Below are positions 7,790-15,551 of a stretch of DNA of 26,726 bases, piece after piece. Source of the stretch: CAIOSQ01 sp044359885 (lineage in GTDB: Bacteria > Pseudomonadota > Alphaproteobacteria > CACIAM-22H2); contig JBIKLI010000019.1 in assembly GCA_044359885.1 (NCBI GenBank), positions 1-26,726 on the forward strand. Reading direction: 5' to 3'. Below the pieces are notes generated by a model, which had not been told where the DNA came from, searched no databases, and saw nothing but the letters and a program-made list of their open reading frames with translations. The translations under genes and the position numbers were made by a program. Within the stretch, counting starts at the first letter, position 1; each line of letters opens with the position of its first letter.

Positions 7790-8752
7790 ATGTTCGACAT
7801 CGCCCGCCACGTCGTCCGCTACGGCGACCTGAAGCCCTGCCGGACCGCCTTCATCGACGCCCACACGCCGGGCTCGGACCGGAAGGAGAACTTCACCATC
7901 GTCGGCGCCGGGGTCTCGGAGGCCGCCGACCAGCATGTCCATGTCCGCGAGACGCCGGGCTTCAACATCGGCGCCGCCGGCCAGCCGCCGAAATGCCGCA
8001 ACAGCCTGCACTCGCATCGCACCGCCGAGGTGTTCTTCGTGCTCAAGGGGCGCTGGCGCTTCTTCTGGGGCCGCTGGGGCACGGCCGGCGAGGTCGTGCT
8101 GGAGGAGGGCGACATCTTCAACATCCCGACCGGCATCTTCCGCGGCTTCGAGAATGTCGGCACGGATTACGGGATGATCATGTCGATCCTGGGCGGCGAC
8201 GACGCCGGCGGCGGCGTCGTGTGGGCGCCGCAGGTGCTGGAGGAGGCGCGCGCGCACGGCCTGACGCTGGGCGAGAACGGGCGGCTCTACGACGCCGCGA
8301 AGGGCGAGACGCTGCCGCCCGGCGTGCGTCCCATGCCGGCGCTGTCGGCGGCCGAACTCGAGGCCTTCCCCGAGACGCCGGTGGAGCGCGTCGTGCGCGA
8401 CCATGTCGCGCGCTACTGGGACCTCATGGCGCTGGCGGCACGGCGCCCGGCCCGGGTGATCGGACCCCAGGGCGTCCTGCGCGACCGTCCGGGCTTCGAG
8501 GTCGAGTTCCTGACCCGCGGCTCGATCCCGCCGACCGCCTACACCCTCGCGCGGCACGAGGTGCTGATGGCGATGCGCGGCCATTGGCGCCTCGCCTGGG
8601 ACGGCGGCGAGACCGTTCTCGCCCCCGGCGACACCTGCATCCTGCCCCCCGGCTTCGCGCATGCGCTGGCCCCGTCGATGACCGGCGAGTCCAGCCTCTA
8701 CCGCGTCGTCGCCACCGACGATCCCCCCGGTCCGACCGGCCGGCTGCTCTGA
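7790..8752 (+). CDS. Two-domain cupin (bicupin) protein
   Basis: A 320-residue cytoplasmic protein of two beta-barrel cupin domains. Domain 1 carries the metal motif H74-S-H76 and E80, but where the second cupin motif should supply the third histidine (pattern PxGxxH) it has P113-T-G-I-F-R118, so Arg replaces His. Domain 2 (from about residue 225) has a degenerate first motif (ARHEVLMAMRG) and keeps PPGFAH with H291. Such split ligand sets are common in bicupins where only one barrel is active. The start is the ATG at 7790 with a good AGAAAGAGGA ribosome site. It is sandwiched between the importer and the MetE-like enzyme, so a dioxygenase, isomerase or sensor role for the imported compound is plausible. 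No specific family member is recognised. Confidence 0.8.
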   Translation: MFDIARHVVRYGDLKPCRTAFIDAHTPGSDRKENFTIVGAGVSEAADQHVHVRETPGFNIGAAGQPPKCRNSLHSHRTAEVFFVLKGRWRFFWGRWGTAGEVVLEEGDIFNIPTGIFRGFENVGTDYGMIMSILGGDDAGGGVVWAPQVLEEARAHGLTLGENGRLYDAAKGETLPPGVRPMPALSAAELEAFPETPVERVVRDHVARYWDLMALAARRPARVIGPQGVLRDRPGFEVEFLTRGSIPPTAYTLARHEVLMAMRGHWRLAWDGGETVLAPGDTCILPPGFAHALAPSMTGESSLYRVVATDDPPGPTGRLL

Positions 8753-8762
8753 GGAAGACGTC

Positions 8763-9902
8763 ATGACCGAGATCCTGACCACCCATGTCGGTTCCCTGCC
8801 GCGCGGCGCGCAGGTCGCCGACCTGCTCTTCGGCCGCGAGAAGGGCCTGCCGCTCGACATGGCGGCGTACGACGCCATCATGGCCGCGGCGACCGGCGAG
8901 ATCCTGGCGCGGCAGCGCGCCGCCGACGTCGACATCCCCTCCGACGGGGAGACCTCGAAGATCTCCTATGCCACCTATGTCAAGGACCGTCTGACGGGGT
9001 TCGACGGCGACTCGCCGCGCCGGCCGCCCCAGGATCTGGACGACTTCCCGGCCTTCCGCGACCGGCTGGCGCGCGCCGGCGGGACGCCCAGCTATCGCCG
9101 GCCGCGATGCGTGGGCCCGATCCGGCTCAAGACCCTGGAGCCGCTGCACAAGGACATCGCGGCGATGAAGGCGGCGATGGCCGCGTCGGGCTATTCGACG
9201 GGGTTCATGAACGCGGCCAGCCCCGGCGTGATCGCGCTGTTCCAGCCTTCGGACCATCATGCCAGCCTCGACGCCTATCTCGCCGATCTGGCGGCGGCGA
9301 TGCGCCACGAATACGAGGCGATCGTCGCCGCGGGCCTGATCCTGCAGATCGACGCGCCCGACCTCGCCCTCGGCCGCCACATGATGTACCGCGATCTCGA
9401 CGAGGCCGGCTTCCTCGCCCGCGCGGCGCTGCATGTCGAAGCGATCAACGAGGCGCTGCGCGGTGTGCCGCGCGATCGCGTGCGCATGCATGTCTGCTGG
9501 GGCAACTACGAGGGACCGCATACGCGCGACATCGCGCTGAGGTCGCTGCTGCCGGTGCTGCTGCGGGCGAAGCCGGGCGCGCTGCTGTTCGAAGGGGCCA
9601 ATCCGCGCCACGCCCACGAATGGACCGTCTGGCGCGAGATCCCCATCCCCGACGACCTCGTGCTGGTGCCCGGCTGCATCGACTCCACGACCAACTTCGT
9701 CGAGCATCACGAACTCGTCGCGCAGCGCCTGGCGCCCTATGTCGACGCCGTCGGTGCCGCGCGCGTGATCGCCGGCACCGATTGCGGCTTCTCGACCTTC
9801 GCCGGTTTCGGGGTCGTCGATCCCGACATCGCCTGGGAGAAGCTGCGCAGCCTCAAGCGCGGCGCCGGGATCGCGGCGGACCGGGCGCGCGGCCGCGGCT
9901 GA
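8763..9902 (+). CDS. Stand-alone MetE C-terminal-type (cobalamin-independent methionine synthase II family) methyltransferase
   Basis: The 379-residue protein opens TTHVGSLPR, the signature of the catalytic TIM barrel of cobalamin-independent methionine synthase, without the N-terminal half found in full MetE (about 750 residues). The zinc ligands are all present: H243 and C245 (in HVCWGN), E277 (in FEGANPRH) and C341 (in GTDCGF). The barrel therefore looks catalytically intact and able to activate a thiol. Relatives include short methionine synthases and epoxyalkane:coenzyme M transferases, so the methyl donor and thiol acceptor are open. It lies 10 bp after the cupin with GAGGA as ribosome site. 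Position at the end of an importer operon suggests demethylation or thiol transfer on the imported substrate rather than housekeeping methionine synthesis. Confidence 0.85.
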   Translation: MTEILTTHVGSLPRGAQVADLLFGREKGLPLDMAAYDAIMAAATGEILARQRAADVDIPSDGETSKISYATYVKDRLTGFDGDSPRRPPQDLDDFPAFRDRLARAGGTPSYRRPRCVGPIRLKTLEPLHKDIAAMKAAMAASGYSTGFMNAASPGVIALFQPSDHHASLDAYLADLAAAMRHEYEAIVAAGLILQIDAPDLALGRHMMYRDLDEAGFLARAALHVEAINEALRGVPRDRVRMHVCWGNYEGPHTRDIALRSLLPVLLRAKPGALLFEGANPRHAHEWTVWREIPIPDDLVLVPGCIDSTTNFVEHHELVAQRLAPYVDAVGAARVIAGTDCGFSTFAGFGVVDPDIAWEKLRSLKRGAGIAADRARGRG

Positions 9903-9978
9903 GCGCCTCTGCCCGGCGCATTGTCGGCGCGCGGCGCCCGCCATAGACTGCGCCGCGACCGGACGGCGGAGGAACAGG

Positions 9979-10695
9979 ATGATGGGCAGGCGCACGGCGA
10001 TGGCGGGAGCGGCGGCGGTCGTGGCGGCGACCGGGGCCCGCGAGGCCGGGGCCCAGCCGACGTCGCTGCGTCCGGGATTCGACGACGGGCTGCTCGTCAT
10101 CGACGTGCAGAACTGCTTCATGCCCGGGGGCAGCCTCGCCGTCCCGCGCGGCGACGAGGTCGTGCCGGTCGTCAACGCGCTGGCGCCGGCCTTCCGGATC
10201 GTGGTCCTGACCCAGGACTGGCATACGCCCGGCCACGCCTCCTTCGCCTCGGCGCATGTCGGCCGCAAGCCGTTCGACGTCGTCAGGATGCCCTATGGCA
10301 ACCAGGTGCTGTGGCCGGACCACTGCGTCCAGGGAACGCCGGGGGCGGAACTGCACAAGGATCTGACCGTGCCCAATGCCCAGCTGATCCTGCGCAAGGG
10401 CTACAACCCGCGGGTCGACAGCTACTCGGCCTTCCTCGAAGCCGACCGGCGGACCAAGACCGGGCTCGAGGCCTGGCTCAGGGCCAAGGGGATCAAGCGC
10501 GTGTTCTGCGCCGGGCTCGCCACGGATTTCTGCGTCACCTGGACGGCGCTCGATGCCCGCCGTCTCGGGTTCGAGGCGGTGGTGGTCGAGGATGCGTGCC
10601 GTGCCATCGACCTCGACGGCTCGCTCGCCAAGGCCTGGACGGCGATGACGCGGGCGGGCGTCGAGCGAGCCATGTCGGCCGACATCCTGGGCTGA
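9979..10695 (+). CDS. Isochorismatase-fold nicotinamidase-like amidohydrolase with export leader
   Basis: A 238-residue protein of the PncA group. The catalytic triad is visible as D42 (VIDVQ), K139 (LRKGY) and C184 (TDFC). The metal site is D79, H81 and H85 in DWHTPGH, with H114 in WPDHCVQGT. These mark nicotinamidase (nicotinamide to nicotinate plus ammonia) rather than generic isochorismatase. The N-terminus is unusual: residues 1-27 form a leader with twin arginines (GRRTAM), a hydrophobic alanine/valine stretch and an AGA-Q cleavage-like site, suggesting export. ATGs at 9979 and 9982 both suit GGAGG at 9968-9972. The following SDR gene starts 17 bp after its stop. pncA is the closest name but the export signal makes the role uncertain. 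Confidence 0.82.
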   Translation: MMGRRTAMAGAAAVVAATGAREAGAQPTSLRPGFDDGLLVIDVQNCFMPGGSLAVPRGDEVVPVVNALAPAFRIVVLTQDWHTPGHASFASAHVGRKPFDVVRMPYGNQVLWPDHCVQGTPGAELHKDLTVPNAQLILRKGYNPRVDSYSAFLEADRRTKTGLEAWLRAKGIKRVFCAGLATDFCVTWTALDARRLGFEAVVVEDACRAIDLDGSLAKAWTAMTRAGVERAMSADILG

Positions 10696-10712
10696 AGACG
10701 GAGGACTGGACG

Positions 10713-11492
10713 ATGCGCGACCCTTCCCGCCTGCTGCGCCTCGACGGCGAGGTCGCCCTGGTCACCGGCGGCGCGCGAGGCATCGGCGCCGCGGCGTCGG
10801 CGATGCTGGCAGCGGCGGGCGCCGTCGTGGTCGTCGCCGACCGGGACGCCGACGCCGCGTCCACGCAGGCCGGATCGCTGGTCGCGCAGGGTTTCCAGGC
10901 GCAGCCGCTTGCGATCGACGTCACCGACGAAGGATCCGTGGCGGCCGGGTTCGCGGCCGTGCGCGCGGCGCAGGGGCGCCTCGACATCCTCGTGAACAAT
11001 GCCGGCATCGCGCTGCGTCGGCCGACCGCGGAGCTGACGCGTGCCGACTGGGACAAGGTGGTGGCGGTCAATCTGACCGGCGTCTTCCTCTGCGCCCAGG
11101 CGGCGGCGCGCATCATGCTTGCCGACGGCACCGCCGGCCGCATCGTCAACACCGCGTCGATCATGGGCCTGTCGGGCGGCGGCCTCTATCCCAACATCTC
11201 CTATCAGGCGACCAAGGGGGCGGTGGTCAACCTGACCCGCGCCCTCGCCGTCGAATGGGCCGGGCATGGCCTGCGCGTCAACGCCGTGGCTCCGACCTGG
11301 GTCAAGACCGAGCTGACCGTGCCGCTGTTCGAAAGCCCCGAGCTGCTTGCGCGCATGCAGGCGGTCAGTCCGCTCGGACGCTTCCCCGAGCCGGACGACA
11401 TCGCCGCCGCGATCCTTTTTCTGGCCAGCCGCGCCGCCTCCTTCGTGACCGGCCACGTCCTGGCCGTCGACAGCGGCTTCCTGGCGCAGTAG
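10713..11492 (+). CDS. Short-chain dehydrogenase/reductase (SDR)
   Basis: A 259-residue classical SDR. The nucleotide-binding motif TGGARGIG spans 18-25, NNAG follows in the fourth strand, and the catalytic residues are S149, Y164 and K168 (YQATK). D43 in VADRD after the second strand suggests NAD(H) preference. The C-terminal GHVLAVDSGF segment is typical of the FabG-like/sugar dehydrogenase branch. The ATG at 10713 has GGAGGA just upstream. It is probably co-transcribed with the nicotinamidase-like gene. Substrate unknown; an alcohol, polyol or sugar acid are the usual ones. Its stop is 7 bp from the convergent thpR stop. Confidence 0.92.
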   Translation: MRDPSRLLRLDGEVALVTGGARGIGAAASAMLAAAGAVVVVADRDADAASTQAGSLVAQGFQAQPLAIDVTDEGSVAAGFAAVRAAQGRLDILVNNAGIALRRPTAELTRADWDKVVAVNLTGVFLCAQAAARIMLADGTAGRIVNTASIMGLSGGGLYPNISYQATKGAVVNLTRALAVEWAGHGLRVNAVAPTWVKTELTVPLFESPELLARMQAVSPLGRFPEPDDIAAAILFLASRAASFVTGHVLAVDSGFLAQ

Positions 11493-11499
11493 CGGCGCG

Positions 11500-12045
11500 T
11501 CAGACCGGCAGGGGCAGCGGGTATTCGGCCTCGGCGGTGTAGATCGCGCCCTCGGCGCGGCGCAGGCTGGAAAAAAGCGTGAAGTGGCCGACGTCGAATG
11601 GCCCGGCGCGGAACAGCGCGTGATGGGCGAGGAACGCCTGGGCCCGCGGTGCGGGCACGCCCGCGCAGCGCGCGAGCGTCACATGCGGATGGAAGCGGCG
11701 GGTCTCCGGCGGCAGGCCCATGCGCACCAGGGCCGATTCGACGTTGCGCTGCAGCTGCAGCAGCGCCGGGCTCTTCTCGACGCCGGCCCAGAGCGTGCGC
11801 AGTTCGTCGCCGGTCGCGAAATGCCCCACGCCGGCGAGCGACATCGCGAAACCCGGGGCGCGGACCCGCGTCAGTGCGTCGTGGATGTCGTCGCCGTCGC
11901 TTTCGGACACGTCGCCGACGAAACGCAGCGTCAGATGGAAATTCTCGGCCGGCTCCCAGTCGGCGCCGGGAACGCCGCTGCACAGCCCGGCGAGCGCGAA
12001 GCGGATGTCATCGGGCAGTTCGAGACCGACGAACAGGCGGATCAT
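11500..12045 (-). CDS. thpR: RNA 2',3'-cyclic phosphodiesterase (2H family)
   Basis: A 181-residue 2H phosphoesterase beginning MIRLFVGLELPD, the conserved opening of ThpR/LigT proteins. The two HxTx motifs are H37-L-T39 (FHLTLRFVGDV) and H121-V-T123 (FHPHVTLAR), which form the active site. The family opens 2',3'-cyclic phosphates on RNA ends in the cytoplasm. The frame extends upstream to 12147, but the residues before M35 are low in family character and the internal ATG at 12045 gives the usual length. It is convergent with the SDR gene (7-bp gap) and divergent from the AGE epimerase gene. Confidence 0.92.
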   Translation of the reverse strand: MIRLFVGLELPDDIRFALAGLCSGVPGADWEPAENFHLTLRFVGDVSESDGDDIHDALTRVRAPGFAMSLAGVGHFATGDELRTLWAGVEKSPALLQLQRNVESALVRMGLPPETRRFHPHVTLARCAGVPAPRAQAFLAHHALFRAGPFDVGHFTLFSSLRRAEGAIYTAEAEYPLPLPV

Positions 12046-12145
12046 GGCGGACCGGTCCTCGCGCGCATCGCGACGAAATTCTTGCGATTCGCACGGCTCG
12101 GCAAGGCTTGCGCACCGGCGCGCCGCGGGAGAAACATGCGCGGGC
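12046..12145. promoter_or_regulatory. Divergent intergenic region thpR / AGE epimerase
   Basis: These 100 bp separate divergent starts and must hold the promoters for both genes or lie within their leaders. The stretch GACGAAATTCTTGCGATTCG at about 12069-12088 is relatively AT-rich for this DNA and is the likeliest promoter core. I cannot assign clear -35 and -10 boxes. GGGAG at 12127-12131 may serve the plus-strand gene. Confidence 0.45.
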
Positions 12146-13354
12146 ATGGCCTATCCCTCGTTCCGCGACGCCGCCTTCCTGCGCGACCACATCGCCTGGA
12201 TGTCGGGCTTCCATCATCCCCGCTGCATCGATCCGCGCGGCGGCTTCTTCCACTATTACGCCAACGACGGCACGCAGCGCGATCGCGACAAGCGGGCGCT
12301 GGTCAGCTCGGCGCGCATGGTCGTCGCCTTCGCGATGGCGGCTCGCGCGCTCGGCACCGACCGCTTCGACGCGGCGATCCGCCACGGGCTGCGTTTCCTG
12401 CGCGAGGTGCATCGCGACGCGCGCACCGGCGGCTACGCCTGGACGCTGGTCTTCCGCGACGGCGGCTGGCGCGCGGCCGATGCCGACAACCAGTGCTACG
12501 GGCTGGTGCATGTCCTGCTCGCCTATGCGCATGCGGCGATGGCCGGGGTCGGCGAGGCGGCCGGATGGATCGACGAGCTCTGGACGACGATGGACCGGCA
12601 TCTCTGGGAGGAGCGGCACGGTCTCTACGCCGACGTGGCGAGCGCCGACTGGTCGCGGATCGATCCCTATCGCGGCCAGAACGCCAACATGCATGGCTGC
12701 GAGGCGCTGCTGGCCGCCCATGCGGCGACCGGCGCGGCGCGCTATCTCGACCGCGCCGCGCGCATCGCCGAGGCGCTCTGCGTCGGCCGCGCGGCGCTGA
12801 CCGGCGGCCTCGTCTGGGAGCATTACCGCGACGACTGGTCGGTGGACTGGTCCTACAACAAGGGCGACTTCAGCAACGGCTACCGTCCCTGGGGATTCCA
12901 GCCCGGGCACCAGACCGAATGGGCGAAGCTGCTGCTGCAGCTGCATGCGCGTCGGCCGGCGCCCTGGCTGCCGGCGCGCGCGCGGGCGCTGTTCGACGCC
13001 GCCATCGCGCATGCCTGGGACAGCGGCGATGGCGGCCTCGTCTACAGCCTGGAGCCCGATCTGACGGTCGCGAACGCCGACAAGTATTTCTGGGTCCAGG
13101 TCGAGTCGGCGGCGGCGGCGGGGCTGCTGGCGCGCGCGACGGGCGAGGACGCCTATTGGGACGTGCATGACCGGATCTGGCGCTATTGCTGGGACCATCT
13201 CGTGGACCACGCGCATGGATCCTGGCGCAAGCTGCTCGGCCGCGCAAACGCGCGCATCGCCGAGGACAAGGGCAGCGGCGGCAAGGACTATCACGTCGTC
13301 GGCGCGTGCTTCGACCTGCTGTCGCCGGTCCCGCCGGCGCGGCAAGCCGTCTGA
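12146..13354 (+). CDS. AGE-family sugar epimerase/isomerase
   Basis: A 402-residue (alpha/alpha)6-barrel protein of the N-acylglucosamine 2-epimerase superfamily. Diagnostic motifs are RGQNANMHGCEA around N179-H183, PGHQTEWAKLL with H255 and E258, and a C-terminal H383 in KDYHVVGAC. By analogy with YihS-type and mannose isomerases these histidines do acid-base proton transfer at C2. Such enzymes interconvert aldoses and ketoses or epimers (mannose/fructose, sulfoquinovose, cellobiose); the sequence alone does not choose. Length is normal. The ATG at 12146 gives MAYPSFRD; the ATG at 12136 is out of frame. The gene converges on the aldo/keto reductase with only 10 bp between stops, so no separate terminator fits. 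Confidence 0.9.
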   Translation: MAYPSFRDAAFLRDHIAWMSGFHHPRCIDPRGGFFHYYANDGTQRDRDKRALVSSARMVVAFAMAARALGTDRFDAAIRHGLRFLREVHRDARTGGYAWTLVFRDGGWRAADADNQCYGLVHVLLAYAHAAMAGVGEAAGWIDELWTTMDRHLWEERHGLYADVASADWSRIDPYRGQNANMHGCEALLAAHAATGAARYLDRAARIAEALCVGRAALTGGLVWEHYRDDWSVDWSYNKGDFSNGYRPWGFQPGHQTEWAKLLLQLHARRPAPWLPARARALFDAAIAHAWDSGDGGLVYSLEPDLTVANADKYFWVQVESAAAAGLLARATGEDAYWDVHDRIWRYCWDHLVDHAHGSWRKLLGRANARIAEDKGSGGKDYHVVGACFDLLSPVPPARQAV

Positions 13355-13364
13355 GCGGGGCGCC

Positions 13365-14411
13365 TCAGGGGCAGGGGTTCGGGTTGGCGGCGTGGATCTC
13401 GTCGATCTTCGCCAGCAGGTCGGCGGGCAGGACGACGTCGATCGAGCGCGCGTCGGCGTCGAGCTGGTCCAGCGACGTGGCGCCGATGATCGTCGACGTG
13501 ACGAAGGGGCGCGAATTCACGAAGGCCAGCGCCATCTGCGCCGGGTCGAGCCCCGCCTCGCGCGCCAGCGCCACATAGGCCGTGGTCGCCGGTTCCTGGC
13601 GCGGCTTGTCGTAGCGCCTGAACCGGTCGAACAGCGTCAGCCGCGCGCCGGCCGGGCGCGCGCCGCGCAGATACTTGCCGGCAAGCACGCCCATCGCCAG
13701 CGGCGAGAAGGCGAGCAGGCCGCAGCGGCCGCGGATCGACATCTCGGCGAGCCCGATCTCGAAGAGACGGTTGAGCAGGCTGTAGGCATTCTGGATCGAC
13801 TGGACGCGCGGCGCGCCGGCGAACTCGGCGAGCTTCAGATGCTCGGCAAGGCCCCAGGGCGTCTCGTTCGAGACGCCGACATGGCGGATCTTGCCCGCCG
13901 CCACGAGATCGCCCAGCGCGCGGAGCGTCTCCTCGATCGGCACGCCGTCGCGGGCGGGATCGTGGACATAGTCCTGCCGGCCGAAGGCATTGACGAAACG
14001 GTCCGGCGAGTGGGTCTGGTAGAGGTCGATGTAGTCGGTGCCGAGCCGACGCAGCGAGCCCTCGACCGCCGCGGCGATCGCCCGGCGGTCGAGCCGGCCG
14101 GTGCCGTCGCGGACATGGGCGATGGCATTGCCCGCTCCCGTGACCTTGCTCGCGATCACGACGCGTGCGCGCATGCCCGGCCGTCGCGCGAGCCACGTGC
14201 CGATATGCCGTTCGGTCTCGCCCTGCGTCGCGGCGGTCGGCGGGACCGGGTACATCTCGGCGGTGTCGATGAAGTTGATCCCGTGCGTCTCGACCGCACG
14301 GTCCAGCTGGGCGTGCGCCTCCGCCTCGCTGTTCTGGACGCCCCAGGTCATGGTCCCCAGGCAGATGGCGGAGACGTCGAGATCGGTGGTGCCGAGCCGG
14401 CGATAGCGCAT
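13365..14411 (-). CDS. NADP(H)-dependent aldo/keto reductase, Tas-like
   Basis: A 348-residue AKR starting MRYRRLGTTDLDVSAICLG at 14411, the standard opening of this family. The catalytic tetrad is D49, Y54, K89 and H134 (DLYQTHSPDR). The long insert with NAFGRQDYVHDP and the C-terminal TSTIIGATSLDQLDADARS match Tas/YhdN-like members of AKR family 11/12. It reduces carbonyls with NADPH; physiological substrates in this branch are poorly known. It is last in the minus-strand operon, 32 bp after the FIST gene, with AAGGA as ribosome site. The upstream frame extends far into the FIST gene but has no relation to AKRs. Confidence 0.93.
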   Translation of the reverse strand: MRYRRLGTTDLDVSAICLGTMTWGVQNSEAEAHAQLDRAVETHGINFIDTAEMYPVPPTAATQGETERHIGTWLARRPGMRARVVIASKVTGAGNAIAHVRDGTGRLDRRAIAAAVEGSLRRLGTDYIDLYQTHSPDRFVNAFGRQDYVHDPARDGVPIEETLRALGDLVAAGKIRHVGVSNETPWGLAEHLKLAEFAGAPRVQSIQNAYSLLNRLFEIGLAEMSIRGRCGLLAFSPLAMGVLAGKYLRGARPAGARLTLFDRFRRYDKPRQEPATTAYVALAREAGLDPAQMALAFVNSRPFVTSTIIGATSLDQLDADARSIDVVLPADLLAKIDEIHAANPNPCP

Positions 14412-14423
14412 GGCGGTGTCCTT

Positions 14424-14441
14424 GGCGGCGGGCGCGCCGCC
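14424..14441 (-). repeat. Small intercistronic hairpin FIST / aldo-keto reductase
   Basis: GGCGGC at 14424-14429 and GCCGCC at 14436-14441 can pair around a 6-nt loop, between the FIST stop and the aldo/keto reductase start. There is no T-run. It may tune translation of the downstream gene; a chance origin in GC-rich DNA is possible. Confidence 0.3.
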
Positions 14442-14443
14442 GC

Positions 14444-15541
14444 TCAGGCCAGCAGCGCAAGGACCCCGGTATAGCCGTAGAGCCGGCCGTCGAAAATCTC
14501 GCCGTCGCAGAAAAGTCCGGCGACGGGGATGTCGCCGATCGCGGCCCGCAGGATGCCGAGTTCGCCGTCGAGCCCGGGGAAGAGATGCGGGCCGCGGGCG
14601 ACGCAGCTGAAATAGATCGCCGCGCGCGCCGTCGGGGCGGCGGCCCGTGTGCGCGATGCCATGCGCCGCAGGTCCGCGGTCGCCCCTTCCAGGTCGCGGC
14701 GCACGAAGATCAGCTCGCGGCCGGGCTCCGCCTCGCCCGCGATGGCGATCGTGCCGTTGGCGGGATCGACGCCCACGAGGTCGCGGACGAGGTAGTCGCT
14801 CTCGCCGCGCCCGGCGATCGGCAGGGCCGCATGCAGCCGCCGCGCGGCGCGCGCGCGTTCGGGCGCGGGCATCCGCTCGAGCGCCAGCTGCAGCACCTCC
14901 AGCGCCGGCCGGTCGTCCAGCTTCTCGATCAGGCCGCCTTCGGCCTTCGAGATCAGGTGCCGCCCGGTACCCAGCGGGCTGCAGCCTTGGGTGAGGCCGA
15001 CGGCGGCGACCAGCTCGGGTGCGAGCACCAGGCCCGAAAGCGGTCCCGTTCCCACGCCTCCCGCGCAATGCCGCAGCCGCACCCGCGACGATCCCAGGCC
15101 ACCCACGACGAAGCACCCGGCAAGTCCGGAGAGGTCGTCGAGCCGGTCGGCGAGATCGCCGTCGCGGGCATCGCCATGGACGACGGCGACGCCGCCACCG
15201 CGCGCCGCCGACCATGCCGCCAGATCCGCGGGCAGGCCTGCGGCGGGTTCGATCAGCCGCGTCGAACCGGCGGGAAGGGCGGCGGTCATGACCGCCAGCG
15301 CCGGCGTCCCGAAGGCGGCATGGGCGCCGGCCATCACGCCCATGCCCACGGTCCCGACCCAGGTGTCGATGCCCGTGCCGCGGCGCAACCGGTCGACGAC
15401 GGCCTCGAACTGCGCGGCGAGCATGTCGGTCCCGTAGACGAAACCAAGCGTCGCCGCGCCGCGCCGGTCGAGCTGACCGAGGCACCGCTCGGCGAGGCCG
15501 ATCCCGTCCGGTACCCCCTCGGCAAGCGCGCAGGCGAACAT
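14444..15541 (-). CDS. FIST-domain (FIST_N + FIST_C) signal/sensor protein
   Basis: A 365-residue protein starting MFACALAEG at 15541. The N-terminal half has the FIST_N pattern (LGFVYGTDMLAAQFEAVVDRLR, then WVGTVGMGVMAG). The C-terminal half has FIST_C elements (PALEVLQLALERMP, and VAGLFCDGEIFDGRLYGYTGVLALL at the end). The FACALAEG opening and FSCVARGPHLFPG are typical of stand-alone FIST proteins. FIST domains are proposed to bind small ligands such as amino acids and usually sit beside signalling modules; here there is none in the polypeptide. It is coupled to the arylesterase upstream (10-bp gap) and the aldo/keto reductase downstream. The frame extends to 15745, overlapping the arylesterase, but those residues have no family match. 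Confidence 0.82.
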   Translation of the reverse strand: MFACALAEGVPDGIGLAERCLGQLDRRGAATLGFVYGTDMLAAQFEAVVDRLRRGTGIDTWVGTVGMGVMAGAHAAFGTPALAVMTAALPAGSTRLIEPAAGLPADLAAWSAARGGGVAVVHGDARDGDLADRLDDLSGLAGCFVVGGLGSSRVRLRHCAGGVGTGPLSGLVLAPELVAAVGLTQGCSPLGTGRHLISKAEGGLIEKLDDRPALEVLQLALERMPAPERARAARRLHAALPIAGRGESDYLVRDLVGVDPANGTIAIAGEAEPGRELIFVRRDLEGATADLRRMASRTRAAAPTARAAIYFSCVARGPHLFPGLDGELGILRAAIGDIPVAGLFCDGEIFDGRLYGYTGVLALLA

Positions 15542-15551
15542 GGCCGTGCCT

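Noticed and set aside
12136..12145. ATG at 12136 as start of the AGE epimerase
   Set aside because: It is out of frame with the conserved protein; the ATG at 12146 is in frame.
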